64,000 nt of DNA from Cerioporus squamosus (taxonomy: Eukaryota > Basidiomycota > Agaricomycetes > Polyporales > Polyporaceae): the NCBI GenBank assembly GCA_022592435.1, contig JABYQS010000014.1:1-64000 (forward strand). The letters are read 5' to 3'. A program made the translations under genes and the position numbers. The notes below the pieces were generated by a model that was given only the letters and a program-made list of their open reading frames with translations, made no database searches and was not told the origin of the DNA. Below, in pieces: positions 10,767 to 22,094 of this stretch. The first letter of the stretch is position 1; every line of letters starts with the position of its first letter.

Positions 10767-12193
10767 ATGGGCAAAGTAATCGACACCGGAGCCGACCTCC
10801 CTCACCCTCCCTCGCTGACCGCTGAGCAGCGCAAACTCATCTCTGCAACGGTTCCCATCCTTGCGGAGCATGGTTTCACCATCACAACGCTCATGTATAA
10901 GCGGATGCTTGAAGCTAACCCGGATATGAAGAACATCTTCAGCCACAGCAAGCAGATGGTATGTCTCCTCCCTTCTCCTCCCTGTCCTCTGCCAGATTCT
11001 CACGCATATTGTTATATAGCGTGGTCACCAGCCTCAGGCACTGGCGTCCGCCGTCTATGCGTACGCGGCGCACATCGAGGACCTCACCCCGATCTTGCCT
11101 GTCGTCGAGCGCATTGCGCACAAACACGCATCCGTTCACATCGTTCCCTCGCAATATGCCATCGTCGGGACCCACCTCCTGAGCGCGATTGCCGAGGTAC
11201 TCGGCGCAGATACCTTCAAGGGCGACCTCTACAACGCATGGGAGAGCGCCTACTGGAACCTCGCGCACATCTTCATCGACCGCGAGCGCCAACTATACGA
11301 GGCTGCCGCATGGACAGGATGGCGCGAGTTCGTCGTCGAGAAGAAGGTCAAGGAGAGCGACGAGATCACGAGCTTCTACTTCCGCCCGAAGGACGGCAAA
11401 CCACTGGACCCGTACCGCCCCGGCCAGTACATCTCCATCCAGCGGTTCATCCCCGAGCTTGGTTACTACCAAAACAGACAGTCCGTACCAATTCGCACAA
11501 ATCACTTTCGGCATGTACTGACGGTGCTTAACCCATCGTGCACGTTACAGATACTCGCTCTCCGACGCTCCGAGCGCCGAGCACTACCGCATCTCTGTCA
11601 AGCGCGAGGAAGGCATTCGCCCCGCGAAGCCGTCCGGAGCGCTCGACACGAGAGAAGCAGGAAACCCCGGCTGGATGTCGAACCTGCTGCACGCGACCGT
11701 CAACGAGGGCGACACCGTCGAGCTCGCGTACCCTTTCGGCGAGTTCTTCCTCGACGACTCCTCCGCGCCCGTCGTCCTGCTGTCTGCTGGCGTCGGCCTC
11801 ACGCCCCTCCTCTCGATGCTCAACACCGTCGTCAGCTCCGATACCAAGCGTCCCGTCAGCTGGGTTCAGGCCGTGCGCAACAGCCGCGTGCACGCCTTCA
11901 AGGCGCACGTCTCGTCTGTTGCGAAGGCTAACCCCGAGCAGGTGCAGACGGCAATCTTCTACTCCAACCCTGTCGAGGGCGACGTTCGGGGTCGGGACTA
12001 TGACTTCCTTGGCCGGCTTGACGTCGACAAGCTTGACCGTGCCGTATTGCGGCTGGACGACCCAAGTGCGCAGTACTACGTCTGCGGTCCTGAGGGTTTC
12101 ATGGCCGACATCTTCAAGGCCCTGAAGGCTTGCGGGGTGGATGGAAGCAGGATCCATGCCGAGGTCTTTGGTGCTGGTGCTAATCCGGCGTGA
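10767..12193 (+). CDS. Flavohemoglobin (nitric oxide dioxygenase)
   Basis: Converts NO plus O2 to nitrate using NAD(P)H. Exons 10767-10958, 11020-11480 and 11551-12193 give 431 residues, the usual length. Globin domain (about 15-155): Tyr44 (B10), Gln68 (E7), Leu72 (E11) and proximal His100 align with a constant offset to the known bacterial Hmp residues. FAD domain: PGQYISI and RQYSLSDAP. NAD domain: SAGVGLTPLL and the C-terminal YYVCGPEGFM. The second intron starts with GTCCGT. The frame extends upstream to an ATG at 10641, which would add 42 residues (MSTSPLLTVSG...); the TATA position and family length favour 10767. Probably cytosolic. In fungi such enzymes protect against nitrosative stress and are NO-inducible; regulation cannot be seen here. 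Confidence 0.93.
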
Positions 12194-12753
12194 AGGATAA
12201 AAACTCCCGGTGTTAGGATTCTTCGAGTTGTAGTTTAGTCTGTATCTCTATTGTAACTTACTGTAATGTTCATCAGTCACCCGCTCACTGACTATACCGC
12301 TGCGGTTCACCGACCTATCTGCATGACCATACTTACCGGTCGACCGCAAAGATCAGTTGAGGGAGTCGCTTGTGATATTGGCTCCGCAGTCGGATGCAGT
12401 CCTTATGCTTACGAAGCAATTCAGAGGAACACCCCGACGTACTCACGCAATGATACTACTCCACTCCCCAATCTCGGCACCATTAGACGAGAGTCATGGA
12501 TACTTTTTATGCATGTCGCCGGGCTCACTTGCGATACTGCATGTGCTTGTGACAGTGATGGGCAGCGGCAGTAGATGCAACGACCATGTCGCTCAAAATT
12601 GGTATACTATCGCGCAAAAGGTCTGAGGCGGGACCGTCGTTAGCAGGTTGAACGCGAGCAGCAGTCATCGATGGATCGACATACACATTGGATATATATG
12701 TCAAGGCTTCCTAGATGCTTTGTTCATCGTACAGTTCGTCGCACGTGAGACCT
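12194..12753. other. Convergent intergenic region
   Basis: This lies between the 3' ends of the flavohemoglobin and the minus-strand small gene. Only short frames without motifs are present, consistent with two 3' untranslated regions. Confidence 0.4.
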
Positions 12754-13397
12754 TCACTCGTTGAAAAACTCAAGCGGGGTATCGCGGTTCTGGATAGCGC
12801 GCCAGGTCGTAGGATGGCCGTCCGCGTTACGGTTACCCTCATCGGTCCAGATGGAGTGGAAGAGAACATCCTCAGTGCCCTGTAAGCAGACAATCAGCCG
12901 TGGCTGCAGGCTCGAACATGAGAAGTCGTGACAGACGGACCCTGTTAGGCGGGTCATGAACCCTGGAGTCGTATTATCATCGATCAGTACCATTGAGAAG
13001 CAAGGGCACATCGCACAACTTACCGGACGTGTATATAGCCTTCACCCTCCGCATCGTTGATAGCGGGGAGCCTGATCTTCCCGAGGATGATGGTCCCATA
13101 CGACGTCGGCGCACTGCGAATCTCCACCAGATTGTTGCGGATGGAGAAGGCGACGAGGTCTGCATCAGATACACCTTCCGCGCGCGACCACATACGGGGC
13201 TCGTGCTTGTTCCAGTCGTGGCGGGACTTCAGGATCTCGGACTTGATGGTGTGTTCCACAACCTCGAAGGCCTCAATTGCCTTGTCGGTGGGCGCGTGGG
13301 GCGCATTGAGATCGATCTGCTCGGCGTCGGCTGTAGGCAGACACACATAGCTGTCAACACGGTCTGCTTGCATTCCATCCGTTGTATACTCACCCAT
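12754..13397 (-). CDS. Small conserved-looking protein of unknown function (152 residues)
   Basis: Exons 13397-13394, 13330-13024, 12962-12941 and 12879-12754 join in frame to 152 residues. The first coding exon is just ATGG; the ATG sits in a good context and the splice supplies Ala2, giving MADAEQIDLNAPHAPTDK. The third exon is 22 nt and encodes VHDPPNR. It is needed to connect GEGYIHVR to GTEDVLFHSIWTDEGNRN in frame. The protein is soluble, rich in charged residues, without signal peptide or membrane segment, and ends RAIQNRDTPLEFFNE. I do not recognise the family. The regular amphipathic pattern and the neat exon structure argue for a real gene. Confidence 0.72.
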
Positions 13398-14905
13398 GGT
13401 TTGTGTGTGGATGGTGGGCGGAGGCGAAGGAGGCAGCGTCCGGTATCACAACTGATGGGACTTGTGGCTATGCGGTAGCTCCGCGTCAGCGCTTGCACTG
13501 CTTCGGCTCCAAGTCCCGGTCGTCCCGATACCACTGCTGCACCTCTCTGCAAGTTGCAACCTCTCTGTGTTCACTTCGTCACCAGTGGGATGACATAGCT
13601 CTGCAATAAATATGTGCACAACGCAACAGATAGTGGCGGAGTTGTACTAACCAACCCAGAGATGCTGCCGACCAGACGACCAGAAATCTGTCGGTGGCCC
13701 GGGGGTTCGATCGTGAAGTACTATCCACTGCTCTTACTGCGGACTTCCTGATCTGTTACTTACCTATCAGAAACCTCATCTGGGTTAACCGGATTGACAA
13801 GGGCAATGGTGATCAGGCCTGAGCTTGCCTCACCGCAGTTTGAGAGTGGTTAGGCGACTCCCCGGACCCAATCGAACGGCAGCATCCTCCAATACTTCCT
13901 ACACTGAGACGGCTGAAGCCATGCACATGTGAGTCTCACCTTGACCGATTATAAGCTGCTCTAATCGCTGCCCAGCGGCGCGCATTGTGCAGCGAAATTG
14001 ATGGTCTTCCACTTTCACGTTCAAGGCGCAGGATGGTCGGCACAAGTTCAGCCTGACAAATCCGAGCACTGAACTCAACGTCGGCAGATTTCCGGGGGAT
14101 ACAGGGCTCTGCCAGACCCTCATCAAGGCATACCACTGCTTCGATACCGAGGGCATTTTGAAAGCAGTAGTACCCAGTGTGGGGCGTCGGAATCCAGCGC
14201 ATGTGCTTCGCACCGACTCGTGGGTGACGCTGCATGTCAATGTGATATTTACAACTCGCTGATCATCAGATCCCACCAAAAGATGACAAGTCGGAGCGTT
14301 TAGCCATCTTCTCTCGTACCGCCAATGCAATGAAGCAACTCGTTCTTCTCGATGACGTATGAGGCTGGCAGTGATTAGCCGGTAAGTTGAGAACGAGCGG
14401 AAGAAGCTCGCCGGTACCTCTCAGTGCACGTAGCTGCACGGCGGACGTCGGGCACCTTCGTTCTAGCGTTCTCATCACGCCACCCTGCGCATGGGAGGCC
14501 GTGGGCTTATGATCAGCAATGCATCATACCACAAAATTGAGGACACAGCATATGGGTGCTTCCGGTCAATACAGTCCGCAAAAACGTCGGTCGGTATGTT
14601 TGTTGGTTGTGAAGCACTAGCAAGCCTGCGCTTGTCCCTATAACGGAATCTCTACCCTCACAGGAAGGAAGCGTTTGGACATTTGCCAGGGCGAAGAAGG
14701 GGTGGGCGACCTTCGGGCGAACTAATCATACAATTTGATTCGTTACAACGATGTGGCGACAGCAAATGAAACAACAGGATGAGAATGCAATGGCCCGGTA
14801 CAGAAGGCAAGTCGTGGCAGGTATCGTGGTGATGAGGTATGCGATGAGTCTCACAAGACTAGCACTATTGGTATGTATGTGGGGAAGGTCTGTGAAACTG
14901 TTCGG
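13398..14905. other. Gene-poor region
   Basis: About 1.5 kb with no convincing gene. A minus-strand frame at 13936-14235 (99 codons, containing LGIEAVVCLDEGLAEPC) looks faintly protein-like, but it has no partners, motifs or splice support, so it was not called. Confidence 0.35.
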
Positions 14906-17537
14906 CTATACAGCCTCGCATATTATCCGACTTTGGGAGTGCTCGGATAGCTCGTCCTCCTCATACCTACTCATGCTCATGGTCTGCGTCTGGCTCATCG
15001 TGCGATCGCTGATTCGCCGCGGCGAGTGGCTTGAGCCGGACGTGCGTAGCTCGACGACGTCCGTCACCGTGCTTTTCTCCTGTTCGACCCAGATTCCAGG
15101 TCCGCGTGCGACGATGTTCATCGACAGCGTCGCGGCTTGGCCACCGGTTTGCATGAGCACCTGTGGCTGCTGCTCGCCGTCGAACAAAGCTGCGGTCTCT
15201 TCCAACGTACGTCCTGTAAGCGAATAGACGGTCAGCCGCAGTCACCGCGACAAGGAAAAGAAGTACTAGTGACCTTTGGTCTCGATGACATATGACACGA
15301 CGAAGACGAGCTCGATAATTAGCCACCCAAGGTAGACAAGGTACTGTACGAAAGCATGTGAGCTGTGGCAATAGAACAGGGTTCAACTCAGATCGCTCAC
15401 ATATTTCCAACCGAGAGCATCCAACGCCCATGGGTTCACAAACTGGTTGAATGCTAGAGTGAGGGATACCACGAGGTTCTGGTTCGTATGTGGTTAAGTG
15501 AATACGACTCCACGGGAGTACGGAGTAAATCGCACCATGACGGCGAATCCTTTGGCACGTATGTTGAACGGCAGGATCTCCAGGGTGTATGCGATCAGCA
15601 TGGGCGTGTAGGCGATGTCATAGAAGAAGTAGAAGAGGAAGATAAACGGGATCGTCGCTGGAAGGTGGGTCAGTAAAGGCAGCAGCCAACCTGCGTTGAA
15701 ACGCTACCTTTCGCAGCGGCGGCATTATCCAGAGTGTTAAAGAGAGCGGTGGTCAAGGTCCATGCGCCGAAATCTACGAAGGAGTCAAGACGACTCAGAC
15801 GGCGAAGAGGTCACGAACAAACGCACCGATCAGCATGCCCACATTGGAGATGATAAAGAGTGTTCTTCGGCCGAGTTTGTCGACCAACAACGCGCCTGAC
15901 ATAGCCGCTATGAGATTCCATACCTACAGAAGATAGTCAGCAAGCGAACCGACGCAGGACGTAGATAGGAGCGTACCTGAAGCCCGCCGTTGATAGCCGC
16001 CTTGGTTCCCGCGTCCGAGATACCGACGCCTTCGAGGACCAGGTTAATGTAGTACGAGACCAGACCGTTGCCACTACCAGAGGATCAATACATGGAGCAT
16101 AGCATGAGAAGCGTCTGACGCACCTCCATTGCGAGAAGATTGCGAGAGCGATGATTATTATCATCCGTTTCCTGTTCCCCGGGGTAGCGAAGAGAGTGGT
16201 GAACGACGTGCTCTGCGCGGCCTCCTTCTCTACCTTCAACGCGTGGCGTATCTGCGCCATCTCGAACACGATGAGCGGGTCGCGCTCATCTCCGGTCAAA
16301 GAGTGGTACTGCGCGAGCACTTTAGCCGCTTTTGACTCCTGTGGTCATCCGGTCAGTTATGCGGCATGAGCAGCGGTCTCCGAGGACATGCGGAGAGAGA
16401 ACGCACCCGTCCTTTCGCCACCAGGAATCGCGGCGACTCCGGAACGAACCTGTGCGGAGGTCAGCGGCGCTCCGCGTCACCTGCGCATGGTCGCGTACCA
16501 AATGAAGAAGATTTGCAAGAAAGGACCGAGAGCCTGTACGAGCGTTGGCACTCGCCACGACCACGTCGAGTGACCTGCGCCTTGGTAGGCACCGTAGCAT
16601 GTCCATGCCGCTTTAAGTCCACAAAGTGGTCAGCTGGCTTCTGCGCAGCGAGGAAGAAAGCCAACTTACAGACGATGCTTCCGAGGTACCACGAGGCGTT
16701 GTACATTGAGGTCATCTTACCACGCTGCAGAAGTTAATTATGAGGAAGCCGCAGCACACGGCCGGAGTGCAGTTTTCCCGCACCAGTGTCGGATAGGCTA
16801 ACTCGGTGATGAGCAGGGGAGCCGCGTTGAGCGCGAACGTGAGTCCGAAGCCGACTGACCCGAGCGTGGTTCCAAGTTAGATACTGACGCGAATCAGCAA
16901 AGCGCGGCGTGACGTACTGAGACCTCGTGCTCCTATGAACATCCCAATACTGGTCGCTGCGCTCTGCAGGGCGACGCCGGCGAGCATCACCACGGCTCCA
17001 ATGAGCAAGGTTGGTCGTCGGCCGAGATTGTCTGATGAAAACGGCGTGAAGGGAAGACCCTGAAGCACAAACGCATGGCCGTAAGCTGTTAGTGCGGATG
17101 CAGATGCATGCAAACTTACGACAATGGAGCCGATAACCTGCGCGGCACTAATGAGGCCTGTGCAGGGGAAGTTGAGCCGCGGGGAACGGTATCACGTCAG
17201 TGGTAGGCTCTCGCACCTAGTGTCTTTCCGCTGGGCTCATGGAAGTAGCTCTTCCAAGCAGGCAATATTTGCAGCCCTGTCTCGCAAAGTGCATGAGCGA
17301 GCTATCCGGATTTCAGGGGTATGCTCAACGTACCGTTGACCAGAGAAGAGTCCAGGCCATTGATGGAAGCAGTCAACAAGGGGAGCACCAGCAGGAGGTT
17401 GAGGACCCGAATGCCTAGCGATCAGACGCGTCAGGACGCGTCGCCAGGTCGATGGAGGCAAAACATCACGTACTGCGATTCCTCCACCAAGGACCGCGGT
17501 GGATGAAGTCGACTATAGTCCATTCCGGTGGCGTCAT
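14906..17537 (-). CDS. MFS sugar transporter (sugar/H+ symporter family)
   Basis: Seventeen exons, high to low: 17537-17474, 17414-17334, 17276-17217, 17157-17120, 17059-16918, 16854-16784, 16724-16670, 16610-16499, 16449-16407, 16338-16124, 16073-15977, 15923-15827, 15773-15708, 15657-15536, 15478-15401, 15343-15274, 15213-14906; 572 residues, all phases consistent. Twelve membrane helices are expected: the first is IRVLNLLLVLPLLTASINGL, and others include IIIIALAIFSQW and IPFIFLFYFFYDIAY. Family signatures are DNLGRRPTL (loop 2-3), VPESPRFLVAKGR after helix 6, DKLGRRTLF (loop 8-9) and the end ETKGRTLEETAALFDGE. The closest type is fungal hexose/lactose-permease-like transporters of the plasma membrane; the substrate is not predictable. 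The tail of about 85 residues is Ser-rich and cytosolic. The start MTPPEWTIVDF is the only Met in frame with PWWRNR-IRVLN. Confidence 0.9.
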
Positions 17538-18821
17538 CCTCACGAAGAGGGAGGGCGTGCGACGGCTCAGAGCGGGTGGAGGGCAACTGCGCGGGGGAGA
17601 AGACCATCGCGTGCCCGGATTCGAAGGCAGCACCCACTATATACTTACGTGAAAGGCTGAGCTCTCTTGGTGGGATTCACGGTGACCGCATCCGCTGCCA
17701 CGGCTTCTCCTTCCACACTAGTTCCCCCGGGATCTGGAGAATATCTGGGGTTATGCGGGGTAGCCGACCAGGCACGCGCTCTGTCACTGGGCAGCGCAGC
17801 CCGTTACTCACTGGTTGCTAGAAGAGCGGGAGAAGGGCTGTCGAGAGCGCGGAAAAAGGCCGGGGTGTAAGGGTGAGCAGGAGGGCGCATCTGATGGGAA
17901 TGGCGTTCAGAAGGTCAGGCCGCCCCGGGGAAACTTCGCATCCAGAGTACTTGGCCTACAGGATACCCGCAGGGCTGCAAGAGAGTATCCGACGCCTGCC
18001 GTACAGTCGAGTGTCGACCAGTCTAGTGCGGTACCGCGGCGGAGGTACATAACATCTCGTGGGTCTGTTCATCGTGTTGTTGGATGTGGCGCTCAGTTGT
18101 ATCCGAACAATCTAGAGGACGGGGTTGACTGCAGGCACGGGTGAAAGGGTCATCACATGAGGCATGTCCTTGCCCAGTATTCCCGACGCTCTGCAAACGC
18201 TGAAAGGAAGTCCTGCAAAGGAAGGCAAGGAATATACTCGCCTCGAAATCAGGGCCTTGCTATTCTTCCGGCCCACAACGCGACCACCAGCCATCTGATA
18301 TTGTGCACTGAGTTCGGTCACAGGAAAACAAGCTTGGGTTCTGCACCGGCGAGTGGCGGGGAGATCCTGCGGGGCCGGAGGTATGGGAACGAGCAATTGA
18401 ATCCTGATGTGCTTCCTGTTCAATGCAATACATTGCAGAAAGAGACAGCGAAGCTAGATATAAGACGGCGTCTGGGAATCGCTGCGGAAATGCGAGGGCA
18501 TGCAGTTTCTCTCTTGGAAGCGGAGTTCGGGAGTTGCTATGTAGGATGACGGGATTTGCTAGGATGAAGGGTCAAGCGATCTCGAGAATTTAAAACCGTG
18601 ATGCAAAGCCTACGGCCTGAGGCTGAAAATCCTGGACGCATGGCAGGCCAGAACTTGCATGGCACGGACGGTCGGCGGACGGGTCGACCTGTGAACCGAG
18701 GCATGCCCATGAGGCAAGCAGACGGCATCGGGGATACACCAGAATAGAGCGCGTAGCTGCCACTGTCAATACATACAAACGATAGCAGAAAGGATGACAA
18801 CAATATAGAATTGGCGTACCC
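17538..18821. other. Intergenic; transporter promoter
   Basis: About 1.3 kb. A 130-codon plus-strand frame at 18157-18549 shows no motif, splice pattern or domain and is treated as chance. It probably holds the transporter promoter and the 3' end of the 18822-19874 gene. Confidence 0.4.
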
Positions 18822-19874
18822 TCAACCGTGCATGCCTCCAAACTCATCCATGCTCATACCACGCGTCACACGCCGTCGCACTTCAGGCGATAGAGACCCA
18901 TCCTGCGGCAGACCGCCCATAGCCATGTTCATGCCCATCCCGGGCGCCATACCCATTCCTGGGTTCATACCCATACCATGCGGCGGGCCGCGCTGCATTG
19001 GGGATGCTGGCATTCCGTCACCGCCAGGGGTGCCATAGAACTGCGCGGGAGGGATGCCTGACATGCTACCATAGGGGCCGCCCATGCCTTGGCTGCCGCC
19101 GGGGAAGTGGCGAGGCGATGCCATGGCTTGCGGGGCACCGTAGAGTTGCGCTTGAGACATGGACGGGGTCATCCCGCCTGGAGGCATAGAGGGGGTACGT
19201 GACAAGCGTGGGGAGTTGACTACGTCTGGGTGCTGCCGTTGGGAGAGGTTGGAGGAGGAGGGTTCGTCCGAGTCGTTCTGCTGGTCCTTCAGGTAACCTC
19301 GCAGAGGAGTAGGGTCATAGTACAAGTCGGAGTACTCGTCGACAAGGAATCTAGTGCAAAGAGTCTGCATCGAGTGGAAAGTGAGATAGGCAGGCAATAC
19401 GCACTGTTGTGTTCCGACATCCCACTGTGGCCCTCGTTCTGCCCTCGCGGTCATGAGTAACGAGTTCCAATCTGATGCGCTCTCCTACATATGCATCCGC
19501 TGGATAAGCTATCAACTACTCGTTGGGTAGATGTGCGCATCACGTACGATAGCTTGCGCAAGAGCACTACTCGGCTCGAGTGCCGTCTGACTGACATCTA
19601 CGCGAACCCGCTCCTCGCGAGCAATGGCCTCAACGGAGGCCGTCATCAGGGGTCCGATCCGCTGTGAGTTGTGTCGCGGAACATTGACTTTGATGTCGCG
19701 GTGGGGCTTCGACACTGGAGACATCTTGCGTTGGTCGCAAAGCAGGGAGGTCGAGCAGGAGGTGTCCAGTACCGGTGAGAGGCGCAGGAACAACAGGCGC
19801 TGGCGACCACCGTTGGACGCGTCGCAGGCGCCAAAGTTCGCGCGACTTCGAGCCTCTCCTCCGATCTTCACCAA
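18822..19874 (-). CDS. Unknown protein with Met/Gly/Pro-rich C-terminus
   Basis: Three exons (19874-19544, 19499-19405, 19364-18822) join in frame to 322 residues. The central part reads PDAYVGERIRLELVTHDREG ... LCTRFLVDEYSDLYYDPTPL and looks folded. The C-terminal 130 residues are low complexity with repeated MGMNPGMGMAPGMGM-type units. The first donor is GTGATG rather than the stronger overlapping GTACGT, because only GTGATG keeps the frame open. The start could be Met19874 or the internal MSPVSKPHRDIKV. It is transcribed divergently from the SNF5 gene with only 93 bases between the coding starts, so a shared promoter is likely. No family recognised; a regulatory or RNA-associated protein is conceivable from composition only. 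Confidence 0.55.
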
Positions 19875-19967
19875 TCCCGCGAGCCTTCATCACCACGGCA
19901 TTGTCCTACACATCCGCAAAGCTCTTTCTTGACTTCACAAACCCGTCCCTGCAAAGAAGAAAAGCCT

Positions 19968-21828
19968 ATGTCTGAGACAAACGCGGCCGCAGGGCCGTCA
20001 AGTTTTCTCCGCGGACAGCAGCCCATCGCGCCCGCACCTCCGCAGCCCACCCATTCTGGTAAGCTTGCTGCTCTTTCATGCCCGGACACAATTGAACTGG
20101 CATTGGGATAGCCTACTATAACAATATCAGGCATTGGTCCAATTCTGCAACTCCACCACCCACGAACGGCCGGATTAACCCCTCGCGGAAGGGTACTCGC
20201 CCAGTTCGCGGCAGTAACCTTGCGCACACACCCCAGCCACAAACTCCCGCTGCTCCCTCTCGCCAAGTCTCATTACCCCCCACACAACCGCAAGCCGCCG
20301 TGCCTCCGCAAACGACCATGAACATGCATTCGAATCCCCATGCGGCACGACAACCACTTCCCACCACACCGCAAGCCCGCATCTCCACCTATGCTTCGCG
20401 CCTGCGCACGGGAACCACCCTGTTGATGCAGCCCATTCTGGCGCCGTCCTCCGTTGCAGCAGTGGCGACGCGCACATCGCGTCGTGGCGGGGTGGTCAAT
20501 TACGCCGACCCGGGTTCGGGAGACGAGTTCCCAGACGCAGGTGCGATTGATTCATCAGACGACTCAGACTTCGTAGCAAGCGGCGGGACGCGTCAAGCTG
20601 TACGTACTGCGCGACTTTCAAGTCGTGCGCCAGCGGGGAGTTCGGTATTCCATGCGGGAACCGGGAGTGGATACACGACGCCGGCTCCCGTTGTACACGC
20701 CCAGCCACAGAAGACGGAGTTGGATCAGAGTTACTTGGGACAGGTGCCGCCGTCAAGGTTCATCACAGCAAAGGCCGTGCCGGAAACGAAGCTGGCATAC
20801 TAGTGAGTGACGTCCCGCTCGGTCGCATAGAGCGCTCCCCTCAGACCCACACTCCTGCAGCTCAGAAGCCGCTCTGCAATCTCAAGCCGAAAAGCCGACT
20901 GCTCTCATCCCTATACGCGTCGAGTTTGAGACGGACACGCAAAGGATACGCGACTGTTTCGTGTGGAACCTCAACGAGGAGCTCATCACGCCGGAGACGT
21001 TCGCACGAACATTCTGCCTAGACCTGGATCTTTCCCTGCAGCCATATGCCGAGATTGTTGCCAACCAGATACGTGCGCAGATTGAGGAGCATGAAGGCGT
21101 CGCGTCCATGTACCTTGGGGCTGACGCTGAGGTGTCCGAGGAGGAAGATGAGAACCCTGGCGAGGAAATCAATGAATGTCGAGTCATCCTAAGTGTGAGT
21201 GTCATGCCTGACTTCCGTCTTTCTGTCTTTAACTTCCTGACATCCCTGACCAGATTGATGTCCAAATTGCCACTCACCATCTGCTTGATCACATCGAGTG
21301 GGATCTCCTGTCCCCGCTCACGCCTGAAGAGTTTTCCATCAAGCTGTGCACCGAACTAGGACTCACGGGCGAGGCAGCACCCCTCATCGCACATGCAATC
21401 CATGAGGAACTTGTCAAGCACAAGCGCGATGCTATTGAGTGGGGAGTCATTGGTGGCGAAACCCGTGACGTCGCAGACGAAGCATCTGCCGACCGCCCAC
21501 GAGACAAGAGCGGACAGAGTCTGATGAAGGACAAGACTGGCCTTGGTTTGGGATGGGGACGCGCCCCGAAGGATGGTCGTGGGCCGAAGCCGTTGCGAAG
21601 TGTGTGGCGGGACTGGGCGGAGGCGGAGGAATTCCGGACGCGGTTCGAGGTGCTGACAGCGGAGGAGGTCGAGCGCCGGGAGCTGGAGAGGGAACGCGCA
21701 AGCCGGTACGTCTACGCTCGTGAATTCATATGCGCTGTCCTAACGCACCCATGCGCAGACGACTGCGGCGCGAGACTTCAAAATTCCAGTCTTCAGCCCG
21801 TTCAAGGTTGCTCACTGGGCGGAGGTGA
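19968..21828 (+). CDS. snf5: SNF5/SMARCB1/INI1-family chromatin remodelling subunit
   Basis: Core subunit of SWI/SNF- or RSC-type nucleosome remodellers (Snf5 or Sfh1; the two cannot be separated here). Exons 19968-20058, 20112-20802, 20861-21194, 21254-21705 and 21759-21828 give 545 residues. The N-terminal 260 residues are Pro/Gln/Thr-rich and disordered (PTPPPTNGR-like, acidic DSSDDSDF). The paired SNF5 repeats follow: ALIPIRVEFETDTQRIRDCF ... LITPETFARTFCLDLDL, and VILSIDVQIATHHLLDHIEW ... PEEFSIKLCTELGL. After the repeats comes LGLGWGRAPKDGRGPKPL. The C-terminus is a basic helix RRLRRETSKFQSSARSR, the type that contacts the nucleosome acidic patch in the family. The Tyr codon at the 20802/20861 junction is split. 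It acts in the nucleus. Confidence 0.9.
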
Positions 21829-22094
21829 TGCTGAGTGGCAAGCTTGTGTCCGCCCTGACTGTACCGTACCTGTTGTGTGTATCTCCTACCGTAGTACTCG
21901 ATACTATTTTAGTGTATAGTCGTCTTCGAGGCTGGCTCCCTTGACTTTCTGCGTCTTGAGTCGCGTCAATGAACGCGTCCGCCGTGTCGCAGTCATGTGA
22001 CCGACGCGTTCAGCGCGACAGCCACGCGCTGTGGTTCACCTTACCGCGACTTCGTCGCTGACGACGACCTCAAGCCTCCCGCCCCTCAAGACCC

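Noticed and set aside
13690..13720. tRNA-like B box (GGTTCGAT)
   Set aside because: No A box or cloverleaf could be built around it.
13936..14235. 99-codon minus-strand frame with LGIEAVVCLDEGLAEP
   Set aside because: Looks faintly protein-like but stands alone without splice partners or family resemblance.
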